From assembly GCA_034440615.1 (NCBI GenBank), contig JAOTOM010005186.1, positions 1,562,501 to 1,626,500 of the forward strand: a stretch of 64,000 nucleotides of DNA. Reading direction: 5' to 3'. Source of the DNA: Ashinkailepas kermadecensis. Taxonomy: Eukaryota > Arthropoda > Thecostraca > Neolepadidae. How positions within the stretch are numbered: position 1 is the first letter of the stretch; the number at the start of each line of letters is the position of its first letter. The notes beneath the pieces were generated by a model that saw nothing but the letters and a program-made list of their open reading frames with translations, did no database searches and was not told where the DNA came from. The position numbers and the translations under genes were made by a program. This document shows positions 44,261 to 54,602 of the stretch, in pieces.

Positions 44261-47200
44261 CTGAAACACAGAGCGCGCGCGGGCGTCAGGTGACGCGGCG
44301 GCGGCGGACGGCACGGCACGGTCGGCGCGCCTCTCAACACGTGTGGGCGTGCTGCTGTCACGCACATACACCATATACATGCGTACGCATATACATATTC
44401 ATGGCACGGATGTACATCTCTGACGTTAACATCAGCGACACGGACAGATAGCTGTGACGTTAACATCAGAGGAACGGACAGAGCACCCGCAGCCGTCCAG
44501 ACCCCACCCACAGCCGCCGCAGCACGACCACAGCCGCTCACCGATTTAACAGTTTGCTTGATGAAGTCCTTGCGCGGCGTGAGATCGTGCAGCGGGTACT
44601 TGGCGTACACCCTGGTCAGGATGTTCTTCATGGTCACCTCGGCCAGGTTGGCGCCGTCCAGCAGCTGACGCACCAGCGCCTTTATCTCGTTGTCCTGCAC
44701 ACAGCGGACCCACTCAGCGGCGCCCACGGTCCCCGCACGCTCAGCGGGGGGCTTTAGGGCGCATCGACTGCGTTGGTCATGTGGCGGTCACGCTCACGCT
44801 CACGCTCACGGTTCGAAACTGGGTGGCGGCCGGAACTTTCGGCCGTCGTTGGCCGCGCGGACTAGTGGACAGGGTCGTGCACTGCTGGGCTCCTGTGGCG
44901 TGTTGCTCATGGGAGATGGCTTAACGTTTGGGTGAGGGCGGATTCCCGCTGTGACGATTGATTGACTTATTATTTGGACTTAGGGGCGCATCAACTGCTA
45001 CTGGTTATGTGGAACCCATATCTCTCTTTTCACAGCATTCCGCTTAGCGGCATGGGTCTATTTTTGGAATGGATATACTACGTGTAACTGAGCAGCCGAT
45101 ATATATTGGTAAAGTTGACCTGTTTGGACGATCTCCGAATTGTCACCTAAAACATCGCAGAACGACAATGTATCGAAATTGGAACCGAAGTGACGCCTTC
45201 GTTCCACCGTGAAATTGGGGCAAGAAAACACTATGTGTCGAACAGTCATCGAACGCTCGGATGAGCTCAGATAAGCAATTAGCCGGTTGTTCGAAATCAC
45301 TGCTGACGAAACTGGCAAGCTATCTCTTTGTTAGTGGCGGCCTCTAAGTTAGAAGTTATGTCGATTATCTGCCCTTTTCCATTATCTGGTACGTTTATTT
45401 TCATATTTTGTACGTTTAATTTGGACATTTAAAAAATGCATTGCCATTTTCAATATCTGCAAATTTGCGTTATTCTTCAACTTACATAAATATACATATT
45501 AGCAGTGCTCCTGGAAATAAAGTGTTGCCATGATGCGCAAGAATGGACGCCACTTTCGCTGTCCCTGGCCGATCTCATCCAACCTCACTCGGAAATCAAA
45601 ATTCCGACCTGGATGGGATTCGCTGAGACTTGGGCAGACCTCGAAAGAGCTTGGGTGAGGTTTCACGAAAATCATCTTCCAACGGGAACCGGAAGATGAG
45701 CTTGGATGAGGTTAGATGAGCGTCGGAAGCATACCCTAGTTTGCACAAGCAACGTATCAAATATTGGGAATGCCTGTCAGGCTAGCTGGACAACTTCTAA
45801 GTCGTTCCTCATTCTTCATCTTAGATAGGTTGAGGTAGGTACACAACCAAGCACCTAGGTACACACCGCGATGTGGTTCAAAACAAAACAACGAGGAGAC
45901 GAAGAACGTATACATATCAATTTGTTAGTGTGGAAAAAGGCCATTGCAGGGCCATTCTTTCCAGTGAACACTATAGATACAATGCTACAATGGAAGATCA
46001 GTGGTATGGCAGCCGGCATGCCTGCCCAATCGGAGGACGAGTGTGACTTTACGACGCAATCAACAGCTAGTATTATATATATACAGATAAGGCGTCGCCT
46101 GCCTCCAACCCTGACAGGGCGGGACGGCACCGCGGGTAATCCAACCCCATACCTCTGACATGACAGACGTAGCTCAACCACTCAGCCGCCGACGCCCCAC
46201 GCCCTGTTGGAGAGCATAAATCCATGAAGCAGGGGGACAGAGCCCAAGATGGCCATGGCCATCTTGGCCATGTTGAGGGTGCCGCTTCTTAGGTGCAGAG
46301 CAGGAATTATGTTTCAGAAAGAACCTCCGACACTAACCAATGGCCCAGATTCATTGAAGAAATAATCAAAATTTAAATCATAGATGGAGTTTTATCAAAA
46401 TGACTGTGGTAGCCGAACCACTCAGGCAATGGGACATCAACATTAACAAATAAATATATCGGTTTGCTCGGGCTTAATTGTGAGAATATATATTACTGGA
46501 CTGGCCTGGGCCATCCCCAGCTAATACAAAACTCTGACCATCAGACTAAGGACGTTGATGTTGGGCAAGAAAAGAACCAACAGCATTAGACTCCAATAAG
46601 GTAGTTCCTCGGAACGAACCGACATGAACCAAGAGTCAATGGTGTGGCCTCACAAAAGCCAATGGGAACCAGGAATCAGTAGCAGAGGTTTACAAAAGAG
46701 GCAATATGAACCTGGATCCAACGTTGTAGCTTCATGTAAGAACGAATAGGAACCAGAAATTGATAGGACATGTTTGCGAGAGAACCAGCATCAACCATTG
46801 TTGTAATTTCTGGAATCATTGTTGCAATTTCATAACAGAAACAATTGGAGCCAGGAATTCATAAAACGGTCTTGCGAAGGAACCAATATAAACCAGGAAC
46901 CAATGTCATAATTTCACAAAAGAACCAATGGGACCCATAATCCAAATTCAAACAAATCTGTGGAATTGAAGATCCAGAATTCAATTTTTTGCGAAGGTAG
47001 CAATGAGAACCAGGACCCAACACGTGTCTTCGCGAAGGATGCAAGGGAACCAAGAGCCACAATTGGGAGCGAGGCACGCGTCTGTACCGGACTCGGCGGG
47101 ACGGCGACTCACCGACGGAGGCTTCTTGGCCTTCTTCTGCAGAGGCTCGTCGTCCTCACTTGACGCCTCGTCACTCTCCATGTTCTTCCGCTTCTTCGGC

Positions 47201-50200
47201 GCCGATTTCTTGGCCGGCGTCTTTTGGGGCGTCTTCTTCGGCGCCTTGCTCTTTTTGGCCTGCAGTGTGGAATGTCCGGAGTGTCACCGAGTCGAGGAGC
47301 GGTGGATGCAGGTAACAGCAGACACAAGTTGTTAGTCTTTCTAGCCCCAATCAGTGTACAATTCACGCGGGTGTCGAAATTGCAAAACCGAAAGTAAATT
47401 GGTGCGGTGGTAAAGGGGTGGTAAATGGCAAACTGCAAAATATATCCGAAATTGACAGCCTTTTAACCCGGGGTTAACCCATTTGCTTAATTGATCCGGT
47501 GACTGCTGATCCTTGAGGACTCATCAGTACAGCAAGCAGCTGTAGTACAAACTTAGCTCTTCCGAGCATTCTGGTCGATGGCTATTCTGAGTACGAAGAT
47601 TTTGTATTAAAATTACAAAATCTTGTGATTTTTTAAAGCCAAAATCTTACTGGCAGTACAATTTTGTCGCCACCTGTCAAGAATGAAAAACGAAATCGGG
47701 TAGAGTATTCAACTTCAAAATTATGGGAAACATGCGCTTTTTCAGCTGACCATCACTGCCCTAATGCCCTCTGATAATTGGTCCACTGATCAGGCTGGCA
47801 ATCAAGAGCGACATTTTACATCAATTGAGGAGGATTTAGGTATTAATCACGATGCCTGCCGGCACTGAAGGGTCCCCTTCATACGGCTCCATGTTGAACA
47901 CAGAAGACATTGATTGAGCCGTCGAGTCCGCCGCTGGCGCCCTCGCCACACGGCCGCCGGGGGCGATGTGTGCTGACCTTCCTGCCGTCTGCGTCGCTGC
48001 CGCCGGCGCCGCCGCGCAGCACGCTCTCGATTGCCTCCTCGATAGCGTCCTCGTCGTCGGTGGTCGGCTGCTCGTGGGTGGGCTTCTTGCCGACTTTCTT
48101 GGGCCTGCCCCTGGACTTGCGTTTCTCCTTCACCTGGCCGGCAGCGAATCGCAGTCAGTCACACGAGCTGCACAGTGCACAGCCAACGCGGCGAGCGCTG
48201 CCCACCACCAGTACCGAGGGCAACAACACGGCACCATTATTTATACAAGTCAGCATATATCGGCTGGATAGTCGACAGGTCAAGCGCTGCCCAACACCAA
48301 TATCGAGGGGCAACAACACGGCACTATTCTTCCTACAAGTCAGTGTGTATCGGCTGAATGGAAACATCTTCAAAACGTTTGGAACGGGAAACTTGTTTGC
48401 AATGCGTTCTAGATGTTCGACCGCAAAGTTCAAGCGCAGTGCTCACTCTATGTGGTTGATAGTCCCCCCCCCCCCTCCATCTCTTCGGCCACTTCAGCTG
48501 TCACCGACCAACTGCCGGGTCAGTGTGACGCGACCCGAGCTTACCTCTCGGCCGGACGGCTTCGGGTCGCAGAGGAAGTGCAGCACGAGCAGGGCCAGCT
48601 CCTCGCGCGAGCTATTCTTGCTGCTCTTGTCGATATCGAGCACGCGGCTGAGGGACCTCAGCACGGGCAGACGGTACCTGGCGTACACAGAGCGGCGACC
48701 CTGTGTCAACAGGACCGCACAACAGCACACCATTTCCTCGGAAGGTGCAACCACCGAGTCATCAATGCAACATTTCAACACTGACCCAGGCTCCCCGTAC
48801 ACATTGTGGCTGAAAAGGCTTGACATTATTAAAGACTGTCACACACAAGGTCACAACTTAGCCTCACGGCGCCCCGCAAACATCACAGCTTCTCCAACAC
48901 TACAGTTGTTCCCAGCGACTGAAACATTCCCAGCGACTGGAACACAATTGCTAAGGTACAAGCCGATACGCAGGCGAACAACACAACTACACTCGGCGTA
49001 CCACCAGCCAGTGCACACATCCGAGAATTTGGGCGGACAACAGGACAGAACAGGACTTCGTACGTCCGATACTTAGATTTGTGTTGATATCTTCCATAGG
49101 TCTACATCAGTGCACACAAGAAATGGGTAACCAACAATAAAACAGGGGGCATGAATGACTTTTAATTGCAGCTTATAGACCTTGAAGAGATCCTGGGCTG
49201 TACGCAGACCTAGAATCATGCTGCACAGCCACGTGCAAAATGCATTATGCACCATCCGACATTTTAGATGCATCTTCAAGAGCAAAATTAGAAGATGTGT
49301 ACTTGTATCTCACGCCCAAGTGAGAATGAATTTGGACACAATGTTGAAGACCAACTGCCCGTGGCCACACCTCCCGACCGTTCTTCGCCATCGCGAGCAC
49401 AGTTCGGCTGGGCAACACAGACGGCACAGCCCCAACGTGTAGAACTCGACATTGACGCGTCCATGGGCGTTGCATGCCCAACGCAGTCGATGCCCCACAA
49501 CGGCACGCCGGCCGCTGGCTCCAGCCCACAACGGCACGGTGCCACAACACCACAACACCAGCCGACAGATAGAAAAGATAGATACTCAGGTCCAGGAGAG
49601 CATATTTTCCTGGATGGCAAAGGCCCGCAAGGCTATTTTTCCAGCCCTGGGTCACCACCATGGTCCAGCACCATTGCAGCCAGTCAGAGACGACGTTTCA
49701 CACCGGGTACACGGCACACAGACCAGCGACTATATTGGGGCAGATGACTCTAGCATCAGCACGCAACACGGGGGAGCGGAGCTGGCACACCCTACAAGTA
49801 TTGGCACTAGTGTACTCCTGCAACGATTGCCACCTGCCGGATGCCGCCCACCATCGATTGTAACCGTTCATCACGGACTACACTAAAATAACGAATTACG
49901 ATGACAGATTACAGTCACGGATTACGACCACAAATTGTGATTACGAATTACAATCATGACCACGATCACGGACTACGTCCAAGGATCACGACGTGCAGAT
50001 CGCTGGTGCCACCAACTGTCGTCTCCAGCTATCGTGTTGTGTCGCGTGTCGAACAAGAGCACCGCACCACCAAGCACAAAGTGATCGTCAGTCACAACAT
50101 TCCACATCACCCATTGGTCGGGGGACGAGTGGTCTAGGGGTAAGATGCTCGTCTCACAATCGAAAGGTTGTGGGTTCGAGTCTCACCTGTCGCTACTCTT

Positions 50201-53200
50201 CGCCCGCGACCAATCGGCGTGAGAGATTGGCGGCTACATGACTCAACGGTCGACGTGTCGTAAAACCAATAACCAACCAACCAACCCATTGGTCGAATCC
50301 CGGAACGCCACATCACCAACTCCAGCCAGTCCGGGATGCGGCGCCACCAACGCCATCGAGGCGCTGGGTCCGGCAGCCGCGACAGCGACGAGCGTCCGGC
50401 CGCTCACCGCTCCAGGTTCTCCTTCTTCTTGGCGAACGAGGACGAGTCCTCGGAGAAGCTGAAGCCGCGGAAGCCGCGCAGGTTTCGCCGGAACTCGTAC
50501 GGCCGGCCGGGCCTCGAGAAGATCACCTGGTGCAGCGTGCGCACGTCGTCCGGCGGCCCCGTCTGCAACGGCGCCCGCCCATCGGCTGCTCAGTCATGGA
50601 GGGATCGGCGAACTGTGTCGGTGGTGAAACCGCTGATTCAGGGCATCACTAGTTGTTGTTTGTTGGGCATTTCACGACGCACTTTATGCACGATCACGGC
50701 TAATGGCGCCGCCCACACTGCTTCGCCGGTGGGCCGCGAGATTGGGAAATGTGCTGAGTGGTGCGAGTATTGAACCAGGGTTTTTGGTGCCCAGAGCTCA
50801 ACACCTTAGCCACTCGGCCATCCCCGCCCCTAGGGTGCCACCAGGAAATTGTGCTAAAGTAGGAGACAATCAGTGACATGATCCAGGGGCATTTGAAGGA
50901 CTTTGCTTGACAGGTAGGGGGGGGGGACGACTTAGAGAGCGTGACCGGGAATTTGTCTGGAGGTAGTGTCGGCAGTGCCGATTCATGACCGTTTCCGGGA
51001 TTTTGTGGCACAAAGAATGAGATGTCGGTTCACGAGTTTCACCAGGGGTCGTCTAGAGGGGGAGATGGAGGTCCTTCCACACACACTACATACGATTAAT
51101 GCGAAGCGCCAGATTAGATACCCTGCAAAATATCATTTACTGCCAATATATGATCCCCTTGGTTAAGAGGCACACAAGATGCTGCAAGCTATACATTACT
51201 CAAGCGAAACTACTCTTTCTATGGCATTGATCCATTATCACATACCCCGCGCAGCCCCTGGGATAATTGATTACTGGTGGCGACGTAATTATTCAATTGC
51301 ATTCTAATGTCAGTCCAAACTTTAACTGAAATGAAAATGGGAATGGACCTGAAGTGAAAAATGAATGAATTATTGAAAACTACTGCTTGCTGGGTTACAC
51401 ATCAGGTAATTTTAGGACTGTGATCCCAACTCTCGGCGACCACCCAAAACGGGTCGAATTTTGCCCTCATTCGGTCGTCCGAGTGAGGGTACCCAGGTGA
51501 GTGTCCTGTGAATGATATCAATATGAATCTGCATTTATCATCTGCTTTGATAACGAATGTAATCAACATACAACTAACACGCTAACTAATAGATGTTCAT
51601 CAAGCTCCATATCATCACTTTAGTACCTGGGGTGTACTGCATCACACACACAGACGGCCGACTAGCCGGTATGGACTGGCCAGGTATGGACGGCCGACTA
51701 TCCAGGTATGGACGGCCGACTAGCCAGGTATGGACGACCAACTGGCCAGGTATGGACGACCAACTGGCCAGGTATGGACGGCCGACTGGCCAGGTATGGA
51801 CGGCCGACTAGCCAGGTATGGACGGCCGACTAGCCAGGTATGGACGGCCGACTGGCCAGGTATGGACGGCCGACTATCCAGGTATGGAGGGCCGACTGGC
51901 CAGATATGGACGGCCGACTGGCCAGGTATGGACGACCGACTGGCCAGGTATGGACGGCCGACTAGCCAGGTATGGATGCCCGACTATCCAGGCATGGACG
52001 GCCGACTAGCCAGGTATGGACGGCAGACTGGCCAGGTATGGACGACCGACGAGCCAGACATGGACGGCCGACTGGCCAGGTATGGACGGCCGACTGGCCA
52101 GGTATGGACGGCCGACTGGCCAGGTATGGACGGCCGACCAGCCAGGTATGGATGGCAGACTAGCCAGGTATAGACGACCAACCAGCTAGCATTGACGACC
52201 GACTAGCAAAGCATAGACGACTGACTGGCCAGGTATAGAGGTCAACATACCTGGGTTAGGTGTAAGCCATGAGAAGGCACTATACTGGTGCAGTATACAT
52301 TTGATGGCCATATGTCAGTACCTTCGAGGTCAAATGAGGTCGACGAAGCCTTTGTGAACCTGAACGCTAGATGGCCAGCTGGTCGACTTTGCACCCCCCC
52401 CCGTTTCTATATTTACCAACAGCTTTCTAAAATCCTGCTTGTGCAGGACGATGTCATCAATTTGCAACACAGCTACAAAATTGCATAACAACATCTCCGC
52501 CCGTTTATAAAATATCATAAAAATAGGAGCGGTGGGCGAATTCGGCCCACGGTGCGCGTGATAATAACAGGGCAAACGCCGGGCAACAGACGTCCGTACC
52601 GTGCGACAGTCCGGGCAACAGACGTCCGTACCGTGCGACAGTCCGGGCAACAGACGTCCGTACCGTGCAACAGTCCGAGCAACAGACGTCCGTACCGTGC
52701 GACAGTCCGAGCAACAGACGTCCGTACCGTGCGACAGTCCGGGCAACAGACGTCCGTACCGTGCAACAGTCCGGGCAACAGACGTCCGTACCGTGCGACA
52801 GTCCGGGCAACAGACGTCCGTACCGTGCAACAGTCCGGGCAACAGACGTCCGTACCGTGCGACAGTCCGGGCAACAGACGTCCGTACCGTGCAACAGTCC
52901 GGGCAACAGACGTCCGTACCGTGCGACAGTCCGGGCAACAGACGTCCGTACCGTGCAACAGTCCGGGCAACAGACGTCCGTACCGTGATGTTGTGGCTGA
53001 TGATGGGACAGTCGCCAAGCTTCAGGCCGGTGTCCTTCTCCAGCACGTCACGAGCGCGCTTCAGCTCCGACTGCGGCTTCTGCACGAACCGCTCGACGGC
53101 CTTGCGCTCCCGACGCCCGCTCATCTCCGGCGAGCGCTCCAGCAGCGGAACTGGCGGCGAAACAGGCACCAGCGTCTCACACTCTGCAAACCTGCCACAC

Positions 53201-54339
53201 TGCGGGGGTGCCGGTGTTACCAAGTTACCAAGTCTGTCAAGAGGTGCCTGGAAGGTCAACTATTGTGACCTGAGGACAACAGGAGTGGTACCAATCGCGA
53301 AACTTCGTGACGTCCTACAAGCAATTTTCCAATAGCTTTAGCATGCATAGTATGACAATGGCTGGCAGATCAAAGCAACCTCCCACTCCAAGTACAAGGT
53401 GACAAAACGCAAGATAGGGCAGGGGTTAAGGTTTGGACCAGTGTAGGTCAGAGAAATAGCTCACCCAACATGCTCTAAATGGGTTAGTTGGCACTTGAAC
53501 AATGCTGCTCACTGCAAGATGCTTTAGCTTTTTGACTACTTATCGCAATTAAGGTAGGTACCAAGTGCAAGGAGAGAATAATAGAATAGCTATTGAACAA
53601 ACAAAGAAAAACATCTTTTGGCATCAGCTGGTCAATCTGTTGAAACCATAACTTGACCAGTTTCACAATGCTGGCCAGAGGTTTGGTATGGAAAATTATC
53701 TAGCAAACCCATGTAGCATGTCTGATGCAATATATTCAGATACCCTCTAATTGGGATTGGAATGGTCTAAAATAATCAATGGAACACCGACAGGAAACAT
53801 CAGCTTGATTACTGATCAGTCATATCAGTAGATTAGATCCATAATTCTTATATACAATTACCTGGCAAACTAATGAAAACATTGTGTTCAGTGTTGCACA
53901 ATGTCCAAATTGCTTGATACTTTTCTGTCATATTCAATAGTTGGAAAAGAAACTCCAAAATATTGCATGGTACAAAATCCTCCCTTATTACCATACAGAA
54001 ATACATTTTTTCTGGCAAGTACATTGTTCTAGGCATATACTGCAATAATTTTGTGAATGCAAAATACAATTGTGTCGGCAGCAATTATTGTGCAGCTCTG
54101 CCAAATCCGACACCTCTTTGCCACCATTAATTTCCTCCTCTCTCACTTCTCAACAAGACTTGGTACCAACCTGGTTCCTCTTCATCGCCTTCAGGTGTGC
54201 TTTGAGATGGAGCTGAGCTTTCCTTGTGGGGCTCCTCAAAAGCTTCATCAACCCTCCTCTCTGTGTCACCATTACTATGAACATCATCACTGCCACCAGA
54301 GCTTTCCATCTTTTCTGCTGGGGTGTCCTTTCCAATCAT
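44249..54339 (-). CDS. DEK: DEK chromatin protein, complete gene (8 coding exons)
   Basis: DEK is a nuclear, abundant, non-histone DNA-binding protein that introduces supercoils, binds cruciform DNA, and acts in histone deposition, splicing and transcription. Coding exons in transcription order: 54339-54171, 53183-52984, 50562-50408, 48677-48545, 48133-47978, 47259-47113, 44694-44542 and 44260-44249. All have GT/AG borders and agreeing phases. The sum is 1125 nt, or 374 residues plus stop; human DEK has 375. Regions: acidic N-terminus (1-60), basic RRERKAVERF motif (near 75), LHQVIFSRPG and GFSFSEDSSSFAKKKE (125-175), SAP box LDIDKSSKNSSREELALLVL with DPKPSG (about 180-217), AT-hook-like RGRPKK (about 228), Lys/Pro-rich and acidic linker with SSEDDEPLQKKAKKPPS, and the DEK C-terminal domain (321-374) with ANLAEVTMKNI and LTPRKDFIKQTVK. 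Introns hold minisatellites and a SINE. An upstream noncoding exon is likely. Confidence 0.93.
44542..44694 (-). CDS. DEK: DEK coding exon 7 (C-terminal domain)
   Basis: It encodes residues 321-371, both borders in phase 0: gctgtgtgcag|GACAAC and AAATCG|gtgagc. It holds almost all of the DEK_C winged-helix-like DNA-binding and dimerisation domain: LVRQLLDGANLAEVTMKNI, YAKYPLHDLTPRKDFIKQTV. The frame would continue past the donor into Ser/Gly/Ala-rich sequence, but the spliced form restores the family terminus. Confidence 0.96.
44700..46085. other. DEK intron 6, right part; SINE-like tails near 44752 and 44965
   Basis: GGGCGCATCGACTGCGTTGG (about 44757) and GGGGCGCATCAACTGC (about 44982) repeat a tail motif seen elsewhere in the window. 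The rest is unassigned; the plus frames at 45505-45699 and 45871-46158 lack domains. Confidence 0.5.
46088..46197 (-). mobile_element. Diverged tRNA-derived SINE in a DEK intron
   Basis: On minus: GGCGTCGGCGGCTGAGTGGT head, degenerate B box GGTTGGATTACCCGCGGTGC, then GGCAGGCGACGCC. It is a decayed relative of 32229-32385. Confidence 0.75.
46590..47070. repeat. Decayed tandem repeat of about 55 bp beside DEK exon 6
   Basis: Diverged units share AATGGGAACCAGGAATCA, GTCATAATTTCACAAAAG and GCGAAGGAACC-like words. Divergence is high, so this is an old array, unlike the young minisatellites elsewhere in the gene. Confidence 0.55.
47113..47259 (-). CDS. DEK: DEK coding exon 6 (Lys-rich and acidic linker)
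   Basis: It encodes residues 272-320, both borders in phase 0: cacactgcag|GCCAAA and CCGTCG|gtgagt. The Lys/Pro-rich part has PKKTPQKTPAKKSAPKKRK (likely nuclear localisation), and the end EASSEDDEPLQKKAKKPPS matches the SSDDEPLIKKLKKPPT of vertebrate DEK. Confidence 0.95.
47978..48133 (-). CDS. DEK: DEK coding exon 5 (AT-hook-like)
   Basis: It encodes residues 220-271, both borders in phase 0: ccggccag|GTGAAG and AGGAAG|gtcagc. The peptide is VKEKRKSRGRPKKVGKKP, then an acidic TTDDEDAIEEAIESV and a Gly-rich end. RGRPKK resembles an AT-hook core; vertebrate DEK has a basic stretch here, so the hook-like motif may be lineage-specific. Confidence 0.9.
48187..48365. repeat. Tandem duplication of about 88 bp in a DEK intron
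   Basis: Two units share GCGCTGCCCA, CAACAACACGGCAC, ATACAAGTCAGCATATATCG (second: CTACAAGTCAGTGTGTATCG) and GGCTG. The duplication lies in the 411-bp intron between exons 4 and 5. Confidence 0.8.
48545..48677 (-). CDS. DEK: DEK coding exon 4 (SAP box)
   Basis: It encodes the end of codon 175 to residue 219. The acceptor is tgtgtacgccag|GTACCG and the donor CGAGAG|gtaagc. The peptide holds the SAP DNA-binding box: SRVLDIDKSSKNSSREELAL, then LVLHFLCDPKPSGRE. DPKPSG corresponds to the HPKPSGK signature of DEK. Confidence 0.95.
48678..50108. other. DEK intron 3, unassigned part
   Basis: I see no exon or recognisable element; open frames on both strands are short and lack domains. CCCAGCGACTGAAACATT-like words are repeated near 48910. 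Confidence 0.45.
50121..50283 (+). mobile_element. 163-bp tRNA-derived SINE with 12-bp target duplication
   Basis: It runs from GGGGACGAGTGGTCTAGGGG through B box GGTTCGAGTCTCACC to CCAATAACCAACCAACCA. The 12-bp word ACCCATTGGTCG stands on both sides (50109-50120, 50284-50295). It has the same length as 31856-32018 and few differences, so both are probably recent. It lies in DEK intron 3, antisense to the gene. Confidence 0.95.
50408..50562 (-). CDS. DEK: DEK coding exon 3
   Basis: It encodes residues 124-174 and two bases of codon 175. The acceptor is ccgttgcag|ACGGGG (phase 0) and the donor GAGCG|gtgagcgg. DDVRTLHQVIFSRPG corresponds to the DELRNLHKLLYNRPG block, and GFRGFSFSEDSSSFAKKKEN to the GFPFEKGSVQYKKKEE block of vertebrate DEK. 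Confidence 0.95.
50735..50828 (-). mobile_element. tRNA-Leu/Ser-like SINE head
   Basis: Minus strand: GGGGATGGCCGAGTGGCTAA, GGTGTTGAGC and B box GGTTCAATACTCGCACCACT. The A and B boxes resemble a class II tRNA, but the arms do not fold properly. It is a SINE or tRNA pseudogene in DEK intron 2. Confidence 0.65.
50830..51645. other. DEK intron 2, unassigned part
   Basis: No exon or clear element seen. A G run occurs near 50920. Confidence 0.45.
51650..52240. repeat. 22-bp minisatellite, about 26 units, in DEK intron 2
   Basis: Units read GGTATGGACGGCCGACTAGC plus CA, with GACTGGCCA, GACTATCCA and CGACCAACTG variants. It is open in several frames with Trp/Arg/Tyr-rich repeats; not coding. Confidence 0.95.
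52325..52562 (+). mobile_element. Unclassified dispersed repeat, copy 3
   Basis: GACGAAGCCTTTGTGAACCT, GAACGCTAGATGGCCAGCTG, GGTCGACTTTGCACC, ATATTTACCAACAG, CAACACAGCTACAA, CCCGTTTATAAAATATCATA and AAAATAGGAGCGGTGGG follow the order of 17085-17355. It abuts the 32-bp minisatellite, in DEK intron 2. Confidence 0.75.
52572..52987. repeat. 32-bp minisatellite abutting the DEK exon 2 donor, 13 units
   Basis: The plus-strand unit is CAACAGACGTCCGTACCGTG plus CGACAGTCCGGG, with CAACAGTCC variants often alternating. On the gene strand each unit contains ACG|GTACGGACGTCTGTTG, the same bases as the exon 2 donor. The first unit on the gene strand overlaps the true donor. The array is stop-free. Confidence 0.95.
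52984..53183 (-). CDS. DEK: DEK coding exon 2
   Basis: It encodes residues 57-123. The acceptor is ggtttgcag|AGTGTG, joining the G of exon 1 to make GAG. RRERKAVERFV matches the basic REKKKVERLT segment of DEK, and GLKLGDCPII aligns with the GQKLCEIERI region. The donor is ATCACG|GTACGG, which lies exactly at the edge of a 32-bp minisatellite whose every unit carries the same ACG|GTACGG on this strand. Reading past the donor stays open through the array. Confidence 0.88.
53184..54170. other. DEK intron 1, nothing else seen
   Basis: AT-rich intron sequence with no recognisable element or exon. Confidence 0.55.
54171..54339 (-). CDS. DEK: DEK coding exon 1
   Basis: It encodes residues 1-56 plus one base of codon 57. 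An acceptor-like ccatttcttcag stands immediately before the ATG (54339-54337), so this is probably the second transcribed exon and the start codon opens it. The peptide is acidic and Ser/Glu-rich (GDEEEP at the end), like other DEK N-termini. The donor is CCAG|gttggt. A longer frame upstream has no good start. Confidence 0.82.
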
Positions 54340-54449
54340 CTGAAGAAATGGAGAATGTGTTACAAGCCACATGCACAGCATACATTATGCCAGATGACTA
54401 GCCTACATTAGTGCTGATGCTGAGTGCAGCATGTGTGCATGCAAGAAGC

Positions 54450-54602
54450 ACTTGGTTATTGGTTTTTATGACACGTTGACCATTGTGTCATGTAGAGTCA
54501 CCAATCGCTCACGCCAATTGGTTGCGGGCTTCGACAGGTGAGACTCGAACCCACAACCTTTCGATCGTGAGACAGGTAACTTACCCATACACCACTTGTC
54601 CT
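54450..54602 (-). mobile_element. Diverged copy of the 163-bp SINE, upstream of DEK
   Basis: On minus: GGACAAGTGGTGTATGGGTA, B box GGTTCGAGTCTCACC, then CGCAACCAATTGGCGTGAGC and CCAATAACCAA. It has many substitutions compared with 50121-50283, so it is older. Confidence 0.82.

Noticed and set aside
44257..44541. Extension of DEK exon 7 into Gly/Ala-rich sequence
   Set aside because: The gtgagc donor and the exon at 44249-44260 restore the known DEK end, while the extension resembles nothing.
51650..52240. CRISPR-like array
   Set aside because: Units are contiguous tandem repeats with no unique spacers, in a eukaryotic intron. The same applies to the other arrays.
52330..53259. A 309-codon minus frame joining DEK exon 2 to the 32-bp repeats
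   Set aside because: A good donor ends the exon at 52984 in phase with exon 3, and the remainder is stop-free minisatellite.
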